Shown: one piece after another, positions 34,308 to 43,083 of the stretch | Numbering within the stretch: position 1 is the stretch's first letter | How the letters are laid out: the number at the start of each line of letters is the position of its first letter | Origin: JADZAI01 sp964390465 | Lineage (GTDB): Bacteria > Pseudomonadota > Alphaproteobacteria > Micropepsales > Micropepsaceae | Length of the DNA stretch: 64,000 bases | Direction of reading: 5' to 3' | Assembly: GCA_964390465.1 (NCBI GenBank) | Contig: CAYMIJ010000007.1 | Coordinates: 1 to 64,000, forward strand | Position numbers and translations under genes: made by a program | The notes under the pieces: model-generated | The model's input: only the letters and a program-made list of their open reading frames with translations | Told to the model about the DNA's origin: nothing | The model's database searches: none

Positions 34308-36080
34308 ATTCATCCGCACCTCATTACCCTTCATCGTCTGGCTGTCATCAAACAGCCGCAGCAATGCCTGCGCTGATGGGCTGTCGAGCGCCTTGGCCAC
34401 CGCGCTCATTTTTTCGGCGGATGTCGCAGCGCTGCTCATCGTCTGCCAGAAGACATCCCAGCTTGAGACTTCAGGATATATCTTAACAGAGAACCGCACA
34501 TTCGGATCGAGGCCGCCGGCCTTCGCTGCGGCCTTCATGGCGTCCTCAAGGCCACCGAACTGATCAATGAGCTTCAGGCCCATTGCGTCCGACCCAGCCC
34601 AGACGCGCCCCTTGGCTATTTCGCGCACACGCTCGATCGGCAGCTTGCGACCTTCAGACACGCCGAACGTGAAAGCCGCATAGATCTGATCAAGGCCTGC
34701 CTCGAACTTCGCGCGTTGTTCCGGCGTGAAAGTGACGAACTCCGACCCGTAGGTCGCATTCTGCCCAATACCGATCTGCGCGGGGTTGAGGCCGACAAGC
34801 CGATAGGTGTCGGCCAGCATCAGCTTGCCCGACAGCACCCCGATGGAGCCGGTGATCGTCGCAGGGCTGGCAAAGATCTGGTCGGCATACATGGAAATCC
34901 AGTAGCCGCCAGAAGCCGCGACCGGCCCCATAGAAACGATCACCTTTTTGCCACGGCCCTGCGCCTTGCGCACCTGATCGAGAATGACATCTGACGCCAG
35001 CGCTGAGCCGCCGGGCGAGTTCACACGCAGAACGATGGCTATCACATCGGCATTGTCTGCGGCATCTGCGAGGGCCTTGGCGATGGTGTCGCCCCCAAGT
35101 TCGGTTTCCGACGAATAGCTGTAGCGGGAGGCACCGTCCTTGATCGCGCCTTCCGCCATGATCAGCGCGATGCCCGGACCATTCACGCGGTCATAAGGAG
35201 AGCCTTCGCGCTGAAAGTAGTCACCCAGTGTAATAATCTTGGTATCAGACCCAGCGCGCGCTTTGGCTGAATCGCGCGCGTCATCGTAGAAGCCGGTTCT
35301 GTCCACCAGCTTCGCATTCAATGCGCCTTCAGTAAGATAAGGGCCATTGTCGAACAATGTACGCAGTGCTGAGACATCCATCTTACGCTGAGCGGCGATA
35401 TCGGTGGTGAGCGTATCATACACCGCCTGCAACAGACGCGTGGTCGCCTCGCGATGCGCCGGCGTATAGTCAGTTTCGGTGTAAACATTCGCGGCGTTCT
35501 TGAACTCGTAACGCTGTCCAAACTCTGGCACTGCCTGAATCTTATCGAGCAGTCCACGCAGGAATACCGTGGTCGACAGCATGCCGACCGCACCCACTTC
35601 GCTGGAACGCTGAATCCAGATCTCGTCAGCCAGCGATGCAAGATAATACTGACCGATGCCCGGCCCGCTGAAACTGCCGGCATGGGCGATCACGAAACGA
35701 CCCGCTTTGCCAGCCTTGAATGATGCAATGGCCTGCTTGAGTTCCTGTGCATGGGCGGCGGCAATGCCGCCTTCGCCGACCCTGAGAATCAGTCCGTCAA
35801 TGCGCGGGTCTTGCGAAGCCCTTTCCAGAGCGAACAGCGTTTCAACAAAAGATAGCGGCCGCCCTGTGATGAAACCGGGAACCGGCGCGTCAAGAAAGCC
35901 GCCCCGAACATCGAGCGACAGCACTTCATGAGCCGCAGGCTTCTCGCTGAACAGCGTGCCAGCCAACATCGCCATACCCACCAGCACAATGAACAGCGCG
36001 ATCAACGTGCCAAGAACAGCAAAGGCGTTGGCAAACATACGACCGATCCAGCCGAACATTCCGCGCAGGAAGTAGAACAT
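34293..36080 (-). CDS. sppA: signal peptide peptidase SppA, 67K type
   Basis: Membrane serine-lysine protease that degrades released signal peptides, 595 residues from the ATG at 36080. An N-terminal transmembrane helix (about 15-45) is followed by two S49 domains. The catalytic Lys is most likely K194, in RYEFKNAANVYTETD, and the Ser S390, in PVAASGGYWISMYAD, matching the Lys/Ser dyad of E. coli SppA. Length is typical of the 67K form. AGAGAGGCAAA precedes the start. Confidence 0.93.
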   Translation of the reverse strand: MFYFLRGMFGWIGRMFANAFAVLGTLIALFIVLVGMAMLAGTLFSEKPAAHEVLSLDVRGGFLDAPVPGFITGRPLSFVETLFALERASQDPRIDGLILRVGEGGIAAAHAQELKQAIASFKAGKAGRFVIAHAGSFSGPGIGQYYLASLADEIWIQRSSEVGAVGMLSTTVFLRGLLDKIQAVPEFGQRYEFKNAANVYTETDYTPAHREATTRLLQAVYDTLTTDIAAQRKMDVSALRTLFDNGPYLTEGALNAKLVDRTGFYDDARDSAKARAGSDTKIITLGDYFQREGSPYDRVNGPGIALIMAEGAIKDGASRYSYSSETELGGDTIAKALADAADNADVIAIVLRVNSPGGSALASDVILDQVRKAQGRGKKVIVSMGPVAASGGYWISMYADQIFASPATITGSIGVLSGKLMLADTYRLVGLNPAQIGIGQNATYGSEFVTFTPEQRAKFEAGLDQIYAAFTFGVSEGRKLPIERVREIAKGRVWAGSDAMGLKLIDQFGGLEDAMKAAAKAGGLDPNVRFSVKIYPEVSSWDVFWQTMSSAATSAEKMSAVAKALDSPSAQALLRLFDDSQTMKGNEVRMNEAAQ

Positions 36081-36170
36081 GCAGATTTGCCTCTCTGACC
36101 ACAGATCGTGGTAACGGCATGTGAGGCGCGCGTCCATGCCTTCAACGCCCGAGTGATCAAAGGCACAGTC

Positions 36171-36203
36171 GCAAAGCAAAAGGGCCGGGTTACCCCGGCC
36201 CTT
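36171..36203 (-). terminator. rho-independent terminator of the phasin gene
   Basis: A perfect 10-bp stem AAGGGCCGGG/CCCGGCCCTT with a 4-base loop is followed on the minus strand by TTTTGCTTTGC. It lies 26 bases past the phasin stop. Confidence 0.85.
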
Positions 36204-36229
36204 GAACAGTCAGCTGTCAGCGGCTGAAA

Positions 36230-36664
36230 TCAGGCAGCCTTGGAGAACTTCGACAGGTTCTCGCGGACCGGCTTGAACGCATCCTTCGCCGCTTCAACCG
36301 TCAGCTCGCCCACCGTGCGCGCATTCTTGACGCTGGTCTGGAACTGGTTGCGCAGATAGCCGGTCTGGATTTCAAAGGCTTCCTGCACCGACTTGGCGCC
36401 AGCCACCTTGCGGATGGTCTCGAACAGCGCATTGGCATCGGCCTGCACCATGTCGATCACCTTCAGGTTGACGTCGCGCAGTCCAGCGCCTGCGGCTTCC
36501 ATCGAGGAGCGAGCGGCACCAATAGCTTCAGTGGTGTTGTCGCGGGCGGCTTCAACGCCTTCCTGGACCTTTTCCCACGCTGTCTGGGCGGTTTCATTGA
36601 TCTTGCTCGTGAACGCCTCGGCGGTGTTCGCCTTGGTTGTCTTCTTGGCTGTACGGGGCGCCAT
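36230..36664 (-). CDS. phasin family protein
   Basis: A 144-residue, mostly alpha-helical protein with an Ala/Lys-rich start (APRTAKKTTKA), likely a coiled coil between about residues 25 and 130. It contains DANALFETIRKVAGAKSVQEAFEIQ and ends FKPVRENLSKF, both characteristic of phasins that coat polyhydroxyalkanoate granules. AGGAG precedes the ATG at 36664. No PHA synthase is in the window. A palindromic site lies upstream. Confidence 0.9.
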   Translation of the reverse strand: MAPRTAKKTTKANTAEAFTSKINETAQTAWEKVQEGVEAARDNTTEAIGAARSSMEAAGAGLRDVNLKVIDMVQADANALFETIRKVAGAKSVQEAFEIQTGYLRNQFQTSVKNARTVGELTVEAAKDAFKPVRENLSKFSKAA

Positions 36665-36729
36665 GGTTAACTCCTGGGTTATAGTTTCGGTGACCATTCA
36701 CCGGACATGACGCATAGATAGGATAGGAT

Positions 36730-36746
36730 TTGCTGCAATGCAACAA
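36730..36746 (-). promoter_or_regulatory. palindromic operator upstream of phasin gene (PhaR-like?)
   Basis: TTGCTGCAATGCAACAA is a near-perfect palindrome with core TGCANTGCA, 66-82 bases upstream of the phasin ATG. PhaR repressors of alphaproteobacteria are known to bind TGC/GCA-type inverted motifs at phasin promoters. Binding here is an inference. Confidence 0.5.
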
Positions 36747-36798
36747 TTATTTTGCGGTGCGGTGAAAATTCGCCCGGTGCCAAGCATATTGAGGTTAT

Positions 36799-37470
36799 TC
36801 ACCCCCCGAAAACCGCGATAATCGCCACGTTATCCGGCGCGCCGCTCTGAAGGCATAATTCAAGTAACCGTCTGGGCAGGAGAGCCGCAGCCTGCGCCAT
36901 CACTTGAGATTCAATCTGATCGTCCGTCATACAGGCTGCAAGGCCATCGCTGGCAATGAGAAACGCATCATCCCTCCCGGCCTGAAAGTCGTGGCGGTCA
37001 ATGGCCACCACATCTGCGACGCCGACCGCACGGGTCAGGAAAGTGCGCCCGTGGACAGGTGCCAGTGTGATGTGATCCTGTGTCATGCGTTCCAGCCTGC
37101 CTTCATGCAGCCTGTAAACACGACTGTCGCCGCTCCAGAGCACCGTGCACTGGCTTCCCGTCAGGCAAAGCGCCGCGATGGTCGTTCCGATGACAGCCTG
37201 TTCAGCCGACGCCCGCTCATGGATCGTGCGATTGGCGGCATGGATCGCGCTCTCCACGGCCATGACCATGGCCTCATGACCAGATGGTAGTGTCAGCTCC
37301 ATCAGTCGCTCGACCAGCAATGCACTGGCATAACGCCCGTGCGCATGGCCGCCCATGCCGTCGGCCACTGCCCACAACCGGCTCATCGGGTGAATGGCAA
37401 CACAATCCTGATTTTCGCTGCGGACCCTACCGACATGGGACTCGTGTGCAGCTTGCCATGCGATGGTCAT
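36799..37470 (-). CDS. PP2C-family serine/threonine protein phosphatase
   Basis: A 223-residue PPM-type phosphatase from the ATG at 37470. All metal-binding motifs are seen: SENQDC (about residue 20), VADGMGGHAHG, WSGDSRVYRL, LIASDGLAACM and DNVAIIAV. It is probably a soluble cytoplasmic enzyme removing phosphate from Ser/Thr. The frame can extend to 37533, but MTIAWQAAHESHVG fits the family N-terminus. No partner kinase is adjacent. Confidence 0.9.
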   Translation of the reverse strand: MTIAWQAAHESHVGRVRSENQDCVAIHPMSRLWAVADGMGGHAHGRYASALLVERLMELTLPSGHEAMVMAVESAIHAANRTIHERASAEQAVIGTTIAALCLTGSQCTVLWSGDSRVYRLHEGRLERMTQDHITLAPVHGRTFLTRAVGVADVVAIDRHDFQAGRDDAFLIASDGLAACMTDDQIESQVMAQAAALLPRRLLELCLQSGAPDNVAIIAVFGG

Positions 37471-37599
37471 GGGTGAGTATCCAAACACAATGGAAGGCTT
37501 TTCACAGCAAGCGCTTGAAAATGCCACTGCCAAGATGCCGCAGGGCGATCAACCGTTCTTTCATTTGACGTCCTGCACAGGCGATGACCATCTAGCGTT

Positions 37600-38832
37600 A
37601 TGGCAAACATGGCCATTGATGTTTCACGGCTTGCGACCGGACTGCGCTTACCCGCGCCCACCGGCATTGAGCGCTGGGAGCTTGGCTATGCCAAACATTC
37701 AGGACACGGGCCGGGTATATGGTTGACCCCATTGGGCCCTCGAAGTCTGAATCCCGCTGCACGCGACAGGCTGACACAGCTGATCGAGAACCACTGGTTC
37801 CCGACTCACCAGAACCCGGATCAGGAGCTTGAGCCTGTGCTGAGTTTTCTCCGGGGTGAGACAACATCGCGCCTAGCGCGTCAGAGGCGAGCCGGCCCCT
37901 CCTCTATGGCGCGTGTGCTGCCATTAGTCATCGGTAGCGTGCTGCGACATCCAGCCAAGGCCATGCCAGATCGGGCAGTCTATTTGCATGCGAGCATGTT
38001 TCGGCTTGAGCGCCCGGACTATTTCGAGTGGTTGAAGACTCGGCCAGACGTAAAAGCCTTGTTTGTGATTCATGACCTGCTTCCTTTGTCTCACCCACAT
38101 TTCTTCCCAGATGGCGAGGGCGAACGACATCATGCCCGAATTGCCACGGCCGCCCGTCATGCCGCGGCATTGATCACGCCGTCAGAAACTGTCGCCGCTG
38201 GTCTGAGGTCATATCTTGTCAGCAGAGGTCACCGGGTGCCCCCCGTTCATATACTCGCACCGCCCGTTGAACAGGCCCTGATCGCCGCGCCGGCGTTCAA
38301 CCTGGCGAGGACCGTGCCCTACTTTATTGCGTGTGGGACCATCGAGCCACGCAAGAACTACCCTTTGTTGTTGCGTGTGTGGAAAAGACTCTCGGCTTCA
38401 ATGGGTGATGATGTGCCAAGGCTAATCATCGCAGGACGCTGGGGCTGGAAGACTGATGAAACAAGACGGTTGCTAGAGGACGCATGCGCCACGCATGGGG
38501 CGGTTCAAGTGTTTGAAGGTCTGTCAGACAGGGCGCTCGGCGCTTTGATCAAAAATGCAGTGGCCCTGCTGTCTCCTTCTCTTGCAGAAGGTTACGGCAT
38601 GCCCGTTGCTGAGGCTTTGGCGCTTGGCACCTCGGTATTGGCCGCAAACAATCCAGTGTATCGTGAGCTCTGGAGCAGTCAGGCATGCCTGATTGACGCA
38701 AGTGACGAAGACGCATGGCTGGCATTGATACGAAAAGCGATCTGCGCTGTGCGATCATCTGCCGTCCCTTCACACCCCCTGACCTGGTCCCGGCACATTC
38801 AGGGCATTTTGGAAATTGCCCGCGCCAATTAA
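37600..38832 (+). CDS. glycosyltransferase family 4/1 protein
   Basis: A 410-residue GT-B glycosyltransferase. IDVSRLATGLRLPAPTGIER near the start is typical of group 1 transferases. The C-terminal nucleotide-sugar domain has GTIEPRKNYPLLLRVWKRL, FEGLSDRALGALIKNAVAL and PSLAEGYGMPVAEALALG with the EX7E motif. It is isolated, with no further polysaccharide genes nearby. Codon use seems somewhat less GC-biased than in the neighbours, which could hint at acquisition. Confidence 0.9.
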   Translation: MANMAIDVSRLATGLRLPAPTGIERWELGYAKHSGHGPGIWLTPLGPRSLNPAARDRLTQLIENHWFPTHQNPDQELEPVLSFLRGETTSRLARQRRAGPSSMARVLPLVIGSVLRHPAKAMPDRAVYLHASMFRLERPDYFEWLKTRPDVKALFVIHDLLPLSHPHFFPDGEGERHHARIATAARHAAALITPSETVAAGLRSYLVSRGHRVPPVHILAPPVEQALIAAPAFNLARTVPYFIACGTIEPRKNYPLLLRVWKRLSASMGDDVPRLIIAGRWGWKTDETRRLLEDACATHGAVQVFEGLSDRALGALIKNAVALLSPSLAEGYGMPVAEALALGTSVLAANNPVYRELWSSQACLIDASDEDAWLALIRKAICAVRSSAVPSHPLTWSRHIQGILEIARAN

Positions 38833-39453
38833 ATGTCAGTGCGATGGACCGCTTGCGGCTTGGGTAGCCCAGCCTCATTCACGGGGCGTCCTCTGTTTGT
38901 AAATGAAGTCGACGAACCCATACCTGTCCTGATGAACGAGAGTGACGGCCATACGGACTGGCCGCGCAGGATGATCAGGTACCACAAGGCCCAGATTCTC
39001 GTGCAGCAGGACGGCTCTATCGCCAGCGGAGTGGTTATCCAACTGCGGCCAACCCTGAGGCTTGCCCATTGCCAAAGACTAAAATCTCAATGGGAGAAAA
39101 ACAGGACAAAACTGTAAGCGGAAATGTAAAATACTGCGGAGCGCCCCGACCTAATCACATAAATTCTTTGAGATATGGTGCGCGACGCAGTCTGCAGCCA
39201 AGCTGTCTCTGCGTCGGCTTCCCTATTTTACAGGGAAGAAACAGGGAAATGGCAGCCGATCGGCTGGTTTTCTATCCCTTAGTGGTCGAATTTTCCGCAG
39301 CACTACGGTGATTTTGATTGAACTCCCTACGCATGCGATCAGGGAATAATGTCGCCGTTTCAGGGAAATATTTTCGTGCGCGATGATATTTACACAATGC
39401 TTCGCTCCACGACTCAACGGCGAGGCAAGACCTGGCGTTACCCAATTGTTGGT
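38833..39453. other. gene-poor region with repeat remnants
   Basis: A 620-base stretch without a convincing gene. A 94-codon frame (38833-39117, plus) and a 66-codon frame (38875-39075, minus; VLLHENLGLVVPDHPARPVR) overlap and neither was recognised; one may be a decayed gene remnant. The rest is AT-richer and holds the repeat cluster described separately. It separates the glycosyltransferase from the nitrate-respiration module. Confidence 0.5.
39186..39367. repeat. CAGGGAA repeat cluster with two inverted repeats
   Basis: CAGGGAA occurs at 39231, 39242, 39340 and 39361. Two stem-loops lie within: GACGCAG...CTGCGTC (about 39184-39215) and CTTCCCT-ATTTTAC-AGGGAAG (39218-39238). The dense repeats and lack of coding sequence suggest a remnant of an intergenic repeat or mobile element. 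Confidence 0.55.
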
Positions 39454-40152
39454 TTAAGGGTCCGGGCGGTCGAGGAACGGGTCAGGTCGCGCAAAGCACT
39501 GAAGCGCTTCAGCATCGTGTATATCGACGTGCGCCCCGCTGACCTTAACGCCATGTTGCTGCAACATCGCGAATGAACGCGATAGGTTCTCGGCGGTCAT
39601 CCCCAGCAGCGAGGCGAGCACTTTTTTTTCAATTGGCAGATCGAAGGCACTGGCTTCGCTGCGGCGTGCTTTCTCAAGCAGGATGAAATTGGCAAGGCGT
39701 TCTGCCGATTGCCGTAGTTTCAGGTCAGCCAGTGAATGAACCAACATCCTGAAGCCGCCCGCGAGTTCTGACATCGCGCTGCGCATCAGCGGCAGATCCG
39801 CTTCAATGACTTCGTGCAGGATGCTGGCCGGGGTCAGCATGATGCGTGAAGTCGCCAGCGTGCGTGCCGACATGAGATAGGGCCTGTCAGTATAGGCGGC
39901 GGCCAGGATGAAACTGCGCACCGGCCGGACCAGCGCCATGGTCGTTTCCCGCTCTCCATTCGCTGCAAACAACTCAACAAGTCCGCTGACCAGAATGTGC
40001 AGAAAATCGGCGCGCTCTCCCTGCTTGAACAAAGTCAACTGTGGCGGAAAGACTTGAAGGAAAGAGGCCGCGAATATGCGGTCTCGCTGATCAGGATGCA
40101 TGGCAGCAAAAAGGGGAAGGGCTGCAATTTCTGGCTTTTCCTCAGGCCGCAT
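39454..40152 (-). CDS. CRP/FNR-family transcriptional regulator (NarR/DNR-like)
   Basis: A 232-residue regulator with an N-terminal cyclic-nucleotide-binding-like sensor domain, a dimerisation helix (about 115-155) and a C-terminal winged helix-turn-helix. The recognition helix TAENLSRSFAML contains E188-x-x-S191-R192, the set by which FNR recognises TTGAT half-sites. No N-terminal cysteine cluster is present; the single Cys lies near the C-terminus. It is therefore not an iron-sulfur FNR and may sense nitrate, nitrite or NO, as NarR or DNR do. ATG at 40152 has GAAGG upstream. It is divergent from narK. Confidence 0.88.
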   Translation of the reverse strand: MRPEEKPEIAALPLFAAMHPDQRDRIFAASFLQVFPPQLTLFKQGERADFLHILVSGLVELFAANGERETTMALVRPVRSFILAAAYTDRPYLMSARTLATSRIMLTPASILHEVIEADLPLMRSAMSELAGGFRMLVHSLADLKLRQSAERLANFILLEKARRSEASAFDLPIEKKVLASLLGMTAENLSRSFAMLQQHGVKVSGAHVDIHDAEALQCFARPDPFLDRPDP

Positions 40153-40178
40153 CAACCTTCTCTATCCCCGCTCGTGAA

Positions 40179-40192
40179 TTGACAAATATCAA
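40179..40192 (+). promoter_or_regulatory. FNR-type box 1 (near the regulator gene)
   Basis: TTGACAAATATCAA fits TTGAY-N4-RTCAA. It lies 27 bases upstream of the regulator ATG, close to its likely core promoter, which suggests autoregulation. Its centre is 94 bases (about nine helical turns) from box 2. Confidence 0.75.
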
Positions 40193-40272
40193 GCGGCCAT
40201 CTGCGCCATCTGTGACCCTCGACATGCATATGTCAGACCATGCGTCGTTTCCACTCCGCAAGCCATTGCCGG

Positions 40273-40286
40273 TTGATCAGCATCAA
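40273..40286 (+). promoter_or_regulatory. FNR-type box 2 (nar operon promoter)
   Basis: TTGATCAGCATCAA is a perfect FNR consensus site. Centred 64 bases before the narK ATG, it would put a class II transcript start near 40321, with a weak -10-like TAGCGA at about 40309. It is the probable activation site of the nar operon. Confidence 0.82.
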
Positions 40287-40343
40287 AGGAAAGAGGTGAC
40301 CTGACACCTAGCGATTGCACATCACGAAGCAGCGGGGCTTCCC

Positions 40344-43055
40344 ATGCAATCTCAGCATCCAGTGGTAACATCAGGCGAGCAGCACGGCGCGCTCGGTCTC
40401 AGCACCTTGGCGTTCACGCTCTGTTTTGCGGTGTGGACGATCTTTGCGATCATCGGCATCGAGATCAAAAAAGAGCTGGGACTGTCCGATACCCAGTTCG
40501 GCCTGCTGGTCGGCACCCCCATTCTCACCGGATCGCTTGTGCGCGTTTTCCTTGGTGTGTGGACCGACCAGTATGGCGGCCGTCTCATCTTCCCGCTCAC
40601 CATGCTTGCCTCGGCGGTGTCGACCTGGCTGCTTTCCTATGCCGACACATATCTGATGATGTTGGTGGCTGCGCTGGGCGTGGGTCTTGCTGGAGGCGGC
40701 TTTGCGGTCGGCATCGCCTATGTCTCAAAGTGGTTCCCGAAAGAAAAGCAGGGCACGGCGCTCGGCATTTTCGGCATGGGCAATGTCGGCGCAGCCGTTA
40801 CGAAGTTTGCGGCCCCTTTCGTCATGGTCGCCATGGGATGGAATGCCGTGGCGCAGATCTGGGCCGCCGTGCTCGCCGTTATGGCGGTGATATTCTTCCT
40901 GTTCGCAAAGGATGACCCTGAACTGAAAGCTCGCCGGATCAGTGGCGCCAAACCGCGCACGCTGATCCAGCATCTGGAGCCGCTGAAAAATCAGCAGGTC
41001 TGGCGTTTTTCGCTCTATTATTTCTTTGTCTTCGGCGCATTTGTAGCACTCGCATTGTGGCTGCCGAAATATCTGATGGGTGTTTATGGCGTCGATGTGA
41101 AATGGGCAGGCATGCTGGCCGCCAGCTTCTCGCTCTCAGCCAGCATCTTCCGCGCCTATGGAGGCCACCTTTCCGACAAATACGGCGCACGCAAGATCAT
41201 GTATGTGACCTTCGGCGTCTCGTTGCTGTGCCTCTTCATGCTCAGCTATCCGGCGACAGATTATGTGATCCACGGCGTCAAGGGCGATATCAGCTTCTCG
41301 ACCTCGATGGGCCTTGCGCCGTTCGTCATCACCATTTTTGTGCTGGGCTTCTTCATGTCGCTGGGCAAGGCGGCAGTCTACAAGCACATCCCGGTCTACT
41401 ACCCCGAAAATGTCGGCTCGGTCGGCGGCCTTGTCGGACTGGTCGGTGGTCTTGGCGGCTTTGCACTGCCCATCATCTTTGGCGTGGTGAGCGATCTCAC
41501 CGGCATCTGGACAAGCTGTTTCATGGTGCTGTTCGCGTTGGTGGCCATCGCACTGGCCTGGATGCATATCGCGATCCGTCAGATGGAGCAGAAGGCGGCC
41601 GGCATTGATGTGCGCCGCCTGCCGCAGCTTCCCGAACTGGCCGACATGCATGACCATGACGTCCATGGACCGCAGGTCTCGACCAAGGTTCTCGACGTGT
41701 GGCGCCCTGAGGATCAGACATTCTGGGATATGACGGGCGAGCGCATTGCGCGGCGCAACCTCTATATCTCCATTCCGGCGCTGCTTCTGGCTTTCGCGGT
41801 ATGGATGGTGTGGTCGGTGGTGGTGGCCAAGCTTCCGCTGCTTGGCTTCAACTACACCACCGACCAGCTTTTCTGGCTCGCAGCGCTGCCGGGCCTTTCA
41901 GGCGCGACGTTGCGCATCTTCTACAGCTTCATGGTGCCGATCTTTGGTGGGCGGCTGTGGACGACGCTCAGTACATTCTCACTGCTGATCCCGGCATTCG
42001 GCATCGGCTATGCGGTGCAGAACCCGACCACCCCTTATGTGATCTTCCTTGTGCTGGCACTGCTCTGCGGCTTTGGCGGTGGGAACTTTGCCTCGTCGAT
42101 GGCGAATATCGGCTTCTTCTTTCCAAAGGCAAAGAAAGGCAATGCGATGGCGCTGAATGCCGGCCTTGGCAATCTCGGTGTCTCTGTCATGCAGTTCCTG
42201 GTGCCGATCATCATCAACATGGGTGTGTTTGGCGCGATGGGCGGGGCGCCGACCACGCTGAAAGATGGCAGCCAACTCTGGCTTCAGAATGCGGGCTTTA
42301 TCTGGGTGCCCTTCATCATTGCCTCCAGCCTTCTGGCCTGGTTTGGCATGAATGACATCGCCGACGCCAAAGCGAGTTTCGCTGAACAGGCGATCATCTT
42401 CCAGCGCAGGCACAACTGGCTGATGTGCTGGCTCTATACCGGCACGTTCGGTTCATTCATCGGCTTCTCGGCAGGTCTGCCGCTGCTCGCCAAGAGCCAG
42501 TTCCCTGATGTGAACGTGCTGCAATACGTTTTCCTTGGCCCGCTGGTCGGCGCGATCAGCCGCGCTGCGACCGGCTGGATTGCAGATCGCTGGGGCGGCG
42601 CGCGCGTCACGTTCTGGGTCTTTGTGTTCATGGCGCTGGGTGTTGTGGGCGTCATGCATTTCCTCAATGCCGGGAACTGGTTTGGCTTCCTCGGCATGTT
42701 CATCTTCATGTTCTTCGTCACAGGGGTCGGCAATGCCTCGACCTTCCAGATGATCCCCAACATCATGCGCAACGACATGCCGCGCCTCATGCCGCATCTT
42801 TCGGCAGACGATCAGCGCCGTCAGGCAGAACGTGAATCGGCAGCGATCATTGGCTTCACCTCGGCGATCGCGGCCTATGGCGCTTTTTTCATCCCGAAGA
42901 GTTTCGGTGCCTCGATCGCCGCGACCGGCTCACCCGTGATGGCGCTGTGGTGCTTCTTCGGCTTCTACGTGTCGTGCGCCTTGCTCACCTGGGTTGTCTA
43001 CTCACGCCGCGGCGGCGTGCTCTACGCGGTTGAGCGCAATCAGAAGCCCGCATGA
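40344..43055 (+). CDS. narK: nitrate/nitrite transporter, NarK1-NarK2-type fusion
   Basis: A 903-residue protein with two major-facilitator domains fused in tandem (about 1-420 and 460-900), giving about 24 transmembrane helices. Each half has NarK signatures, e.g. GIEIKKELGLSDTQFGLLVG and later NYTTDQLFWLAALPGLSGA. Glycine-rich nitrate motifs (GGGFAVGIAYVSKWFPKEKQG, shown in part, and GFGGGNFASSMANIGFFFP) occur in both. Such fusions are known in Paracoccus: one half works as nitrate/proton symporter, the other as nitrate/nitrite antiporter. It is the first gene of the nar operon behind FNR box 2. Confidence 0.95.
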   Translation: MQSQHPVVTSGEQHGALGLSTLAFTLCFAVWTIFAIIGIEIKKELGLSDTQFGLLVGTPILTGSLVRVFLGVWTDQYGGRLIFPLTMLASAVSTWLLSYADTYLMMLVAALGVGLAGGGFAVGIAYVSKWFPKEKQGTALGIFGMGNVGAAVTKFAAPFVMVAMGWNAVAQIWAAVLAVMAVIFFLFAKDDPELKARRISGAKPRTLIQHLEPLKNQQVWRFSLYYFFVFGAFVALALWLPKYLMGVYGVDVKWAGMLAASFSLSASIFRAYGGHLSDKYGARKIMYVTFGVSLLCLFMLSYPATDYVIHGVKGDISFSTSMGLAPFVITIFVLGFFMSLGKAAVYKHIPVYYPENVGSVGGLVGLVGGLGGFALPIIFGVVSDLTGIWTSCFMVLFALVAIALAWMHIAIRQMEQKAAGIDVRRLPQLPELADMHDHDVHGPQVSTKVLDVWRPEDQTFWDMTGERIARRNLYISIPALLLAFAVWMVWSVVVAKLPLLGFNYTTDQLFWLAALPGLSGATLRIFYSFMVPIFGGRLWTTLSTFSLLIPAFGIGYAVQNPTTPYVIFLVLALLCGFGGGNFASSMANIGFFFPKAKKGNAMALNAGLGNLGVSVMQFLVPIIINMGVFGAMGGAPTTLKDGSQLWLQNAGFIWVPFIIASSLLAWFGMNDIADAKASFAEQAIIFQRRHNWLMCWLYTGTFGSFIGFSAGLPLLAKSQFPDVNVLQYVFLGPLVGAISRAATGWIADRWGGARVTFWVFVFMALGVVGVMHFLNAGNWFGFLGMFIFMFFVTGVGNASTFQMIPNIMRNDMPRLMPHLSADDQRRQAERESAAIIGFTSAIAAYGAFFIPKSFGASIAATGSPVMALWCFFGFYVSCALLTWVVYSRRGGVLYAVERNQKPA

Positions 43056-43083
43056 ACCAGGCCATTCAACAAGAGATTATATC

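Noticed and set aside
39186..39367. CRISPR array
   Set aside because: The CAGGGAA units are only 7 bases long and irregularly spaced, and there are no cas genes.
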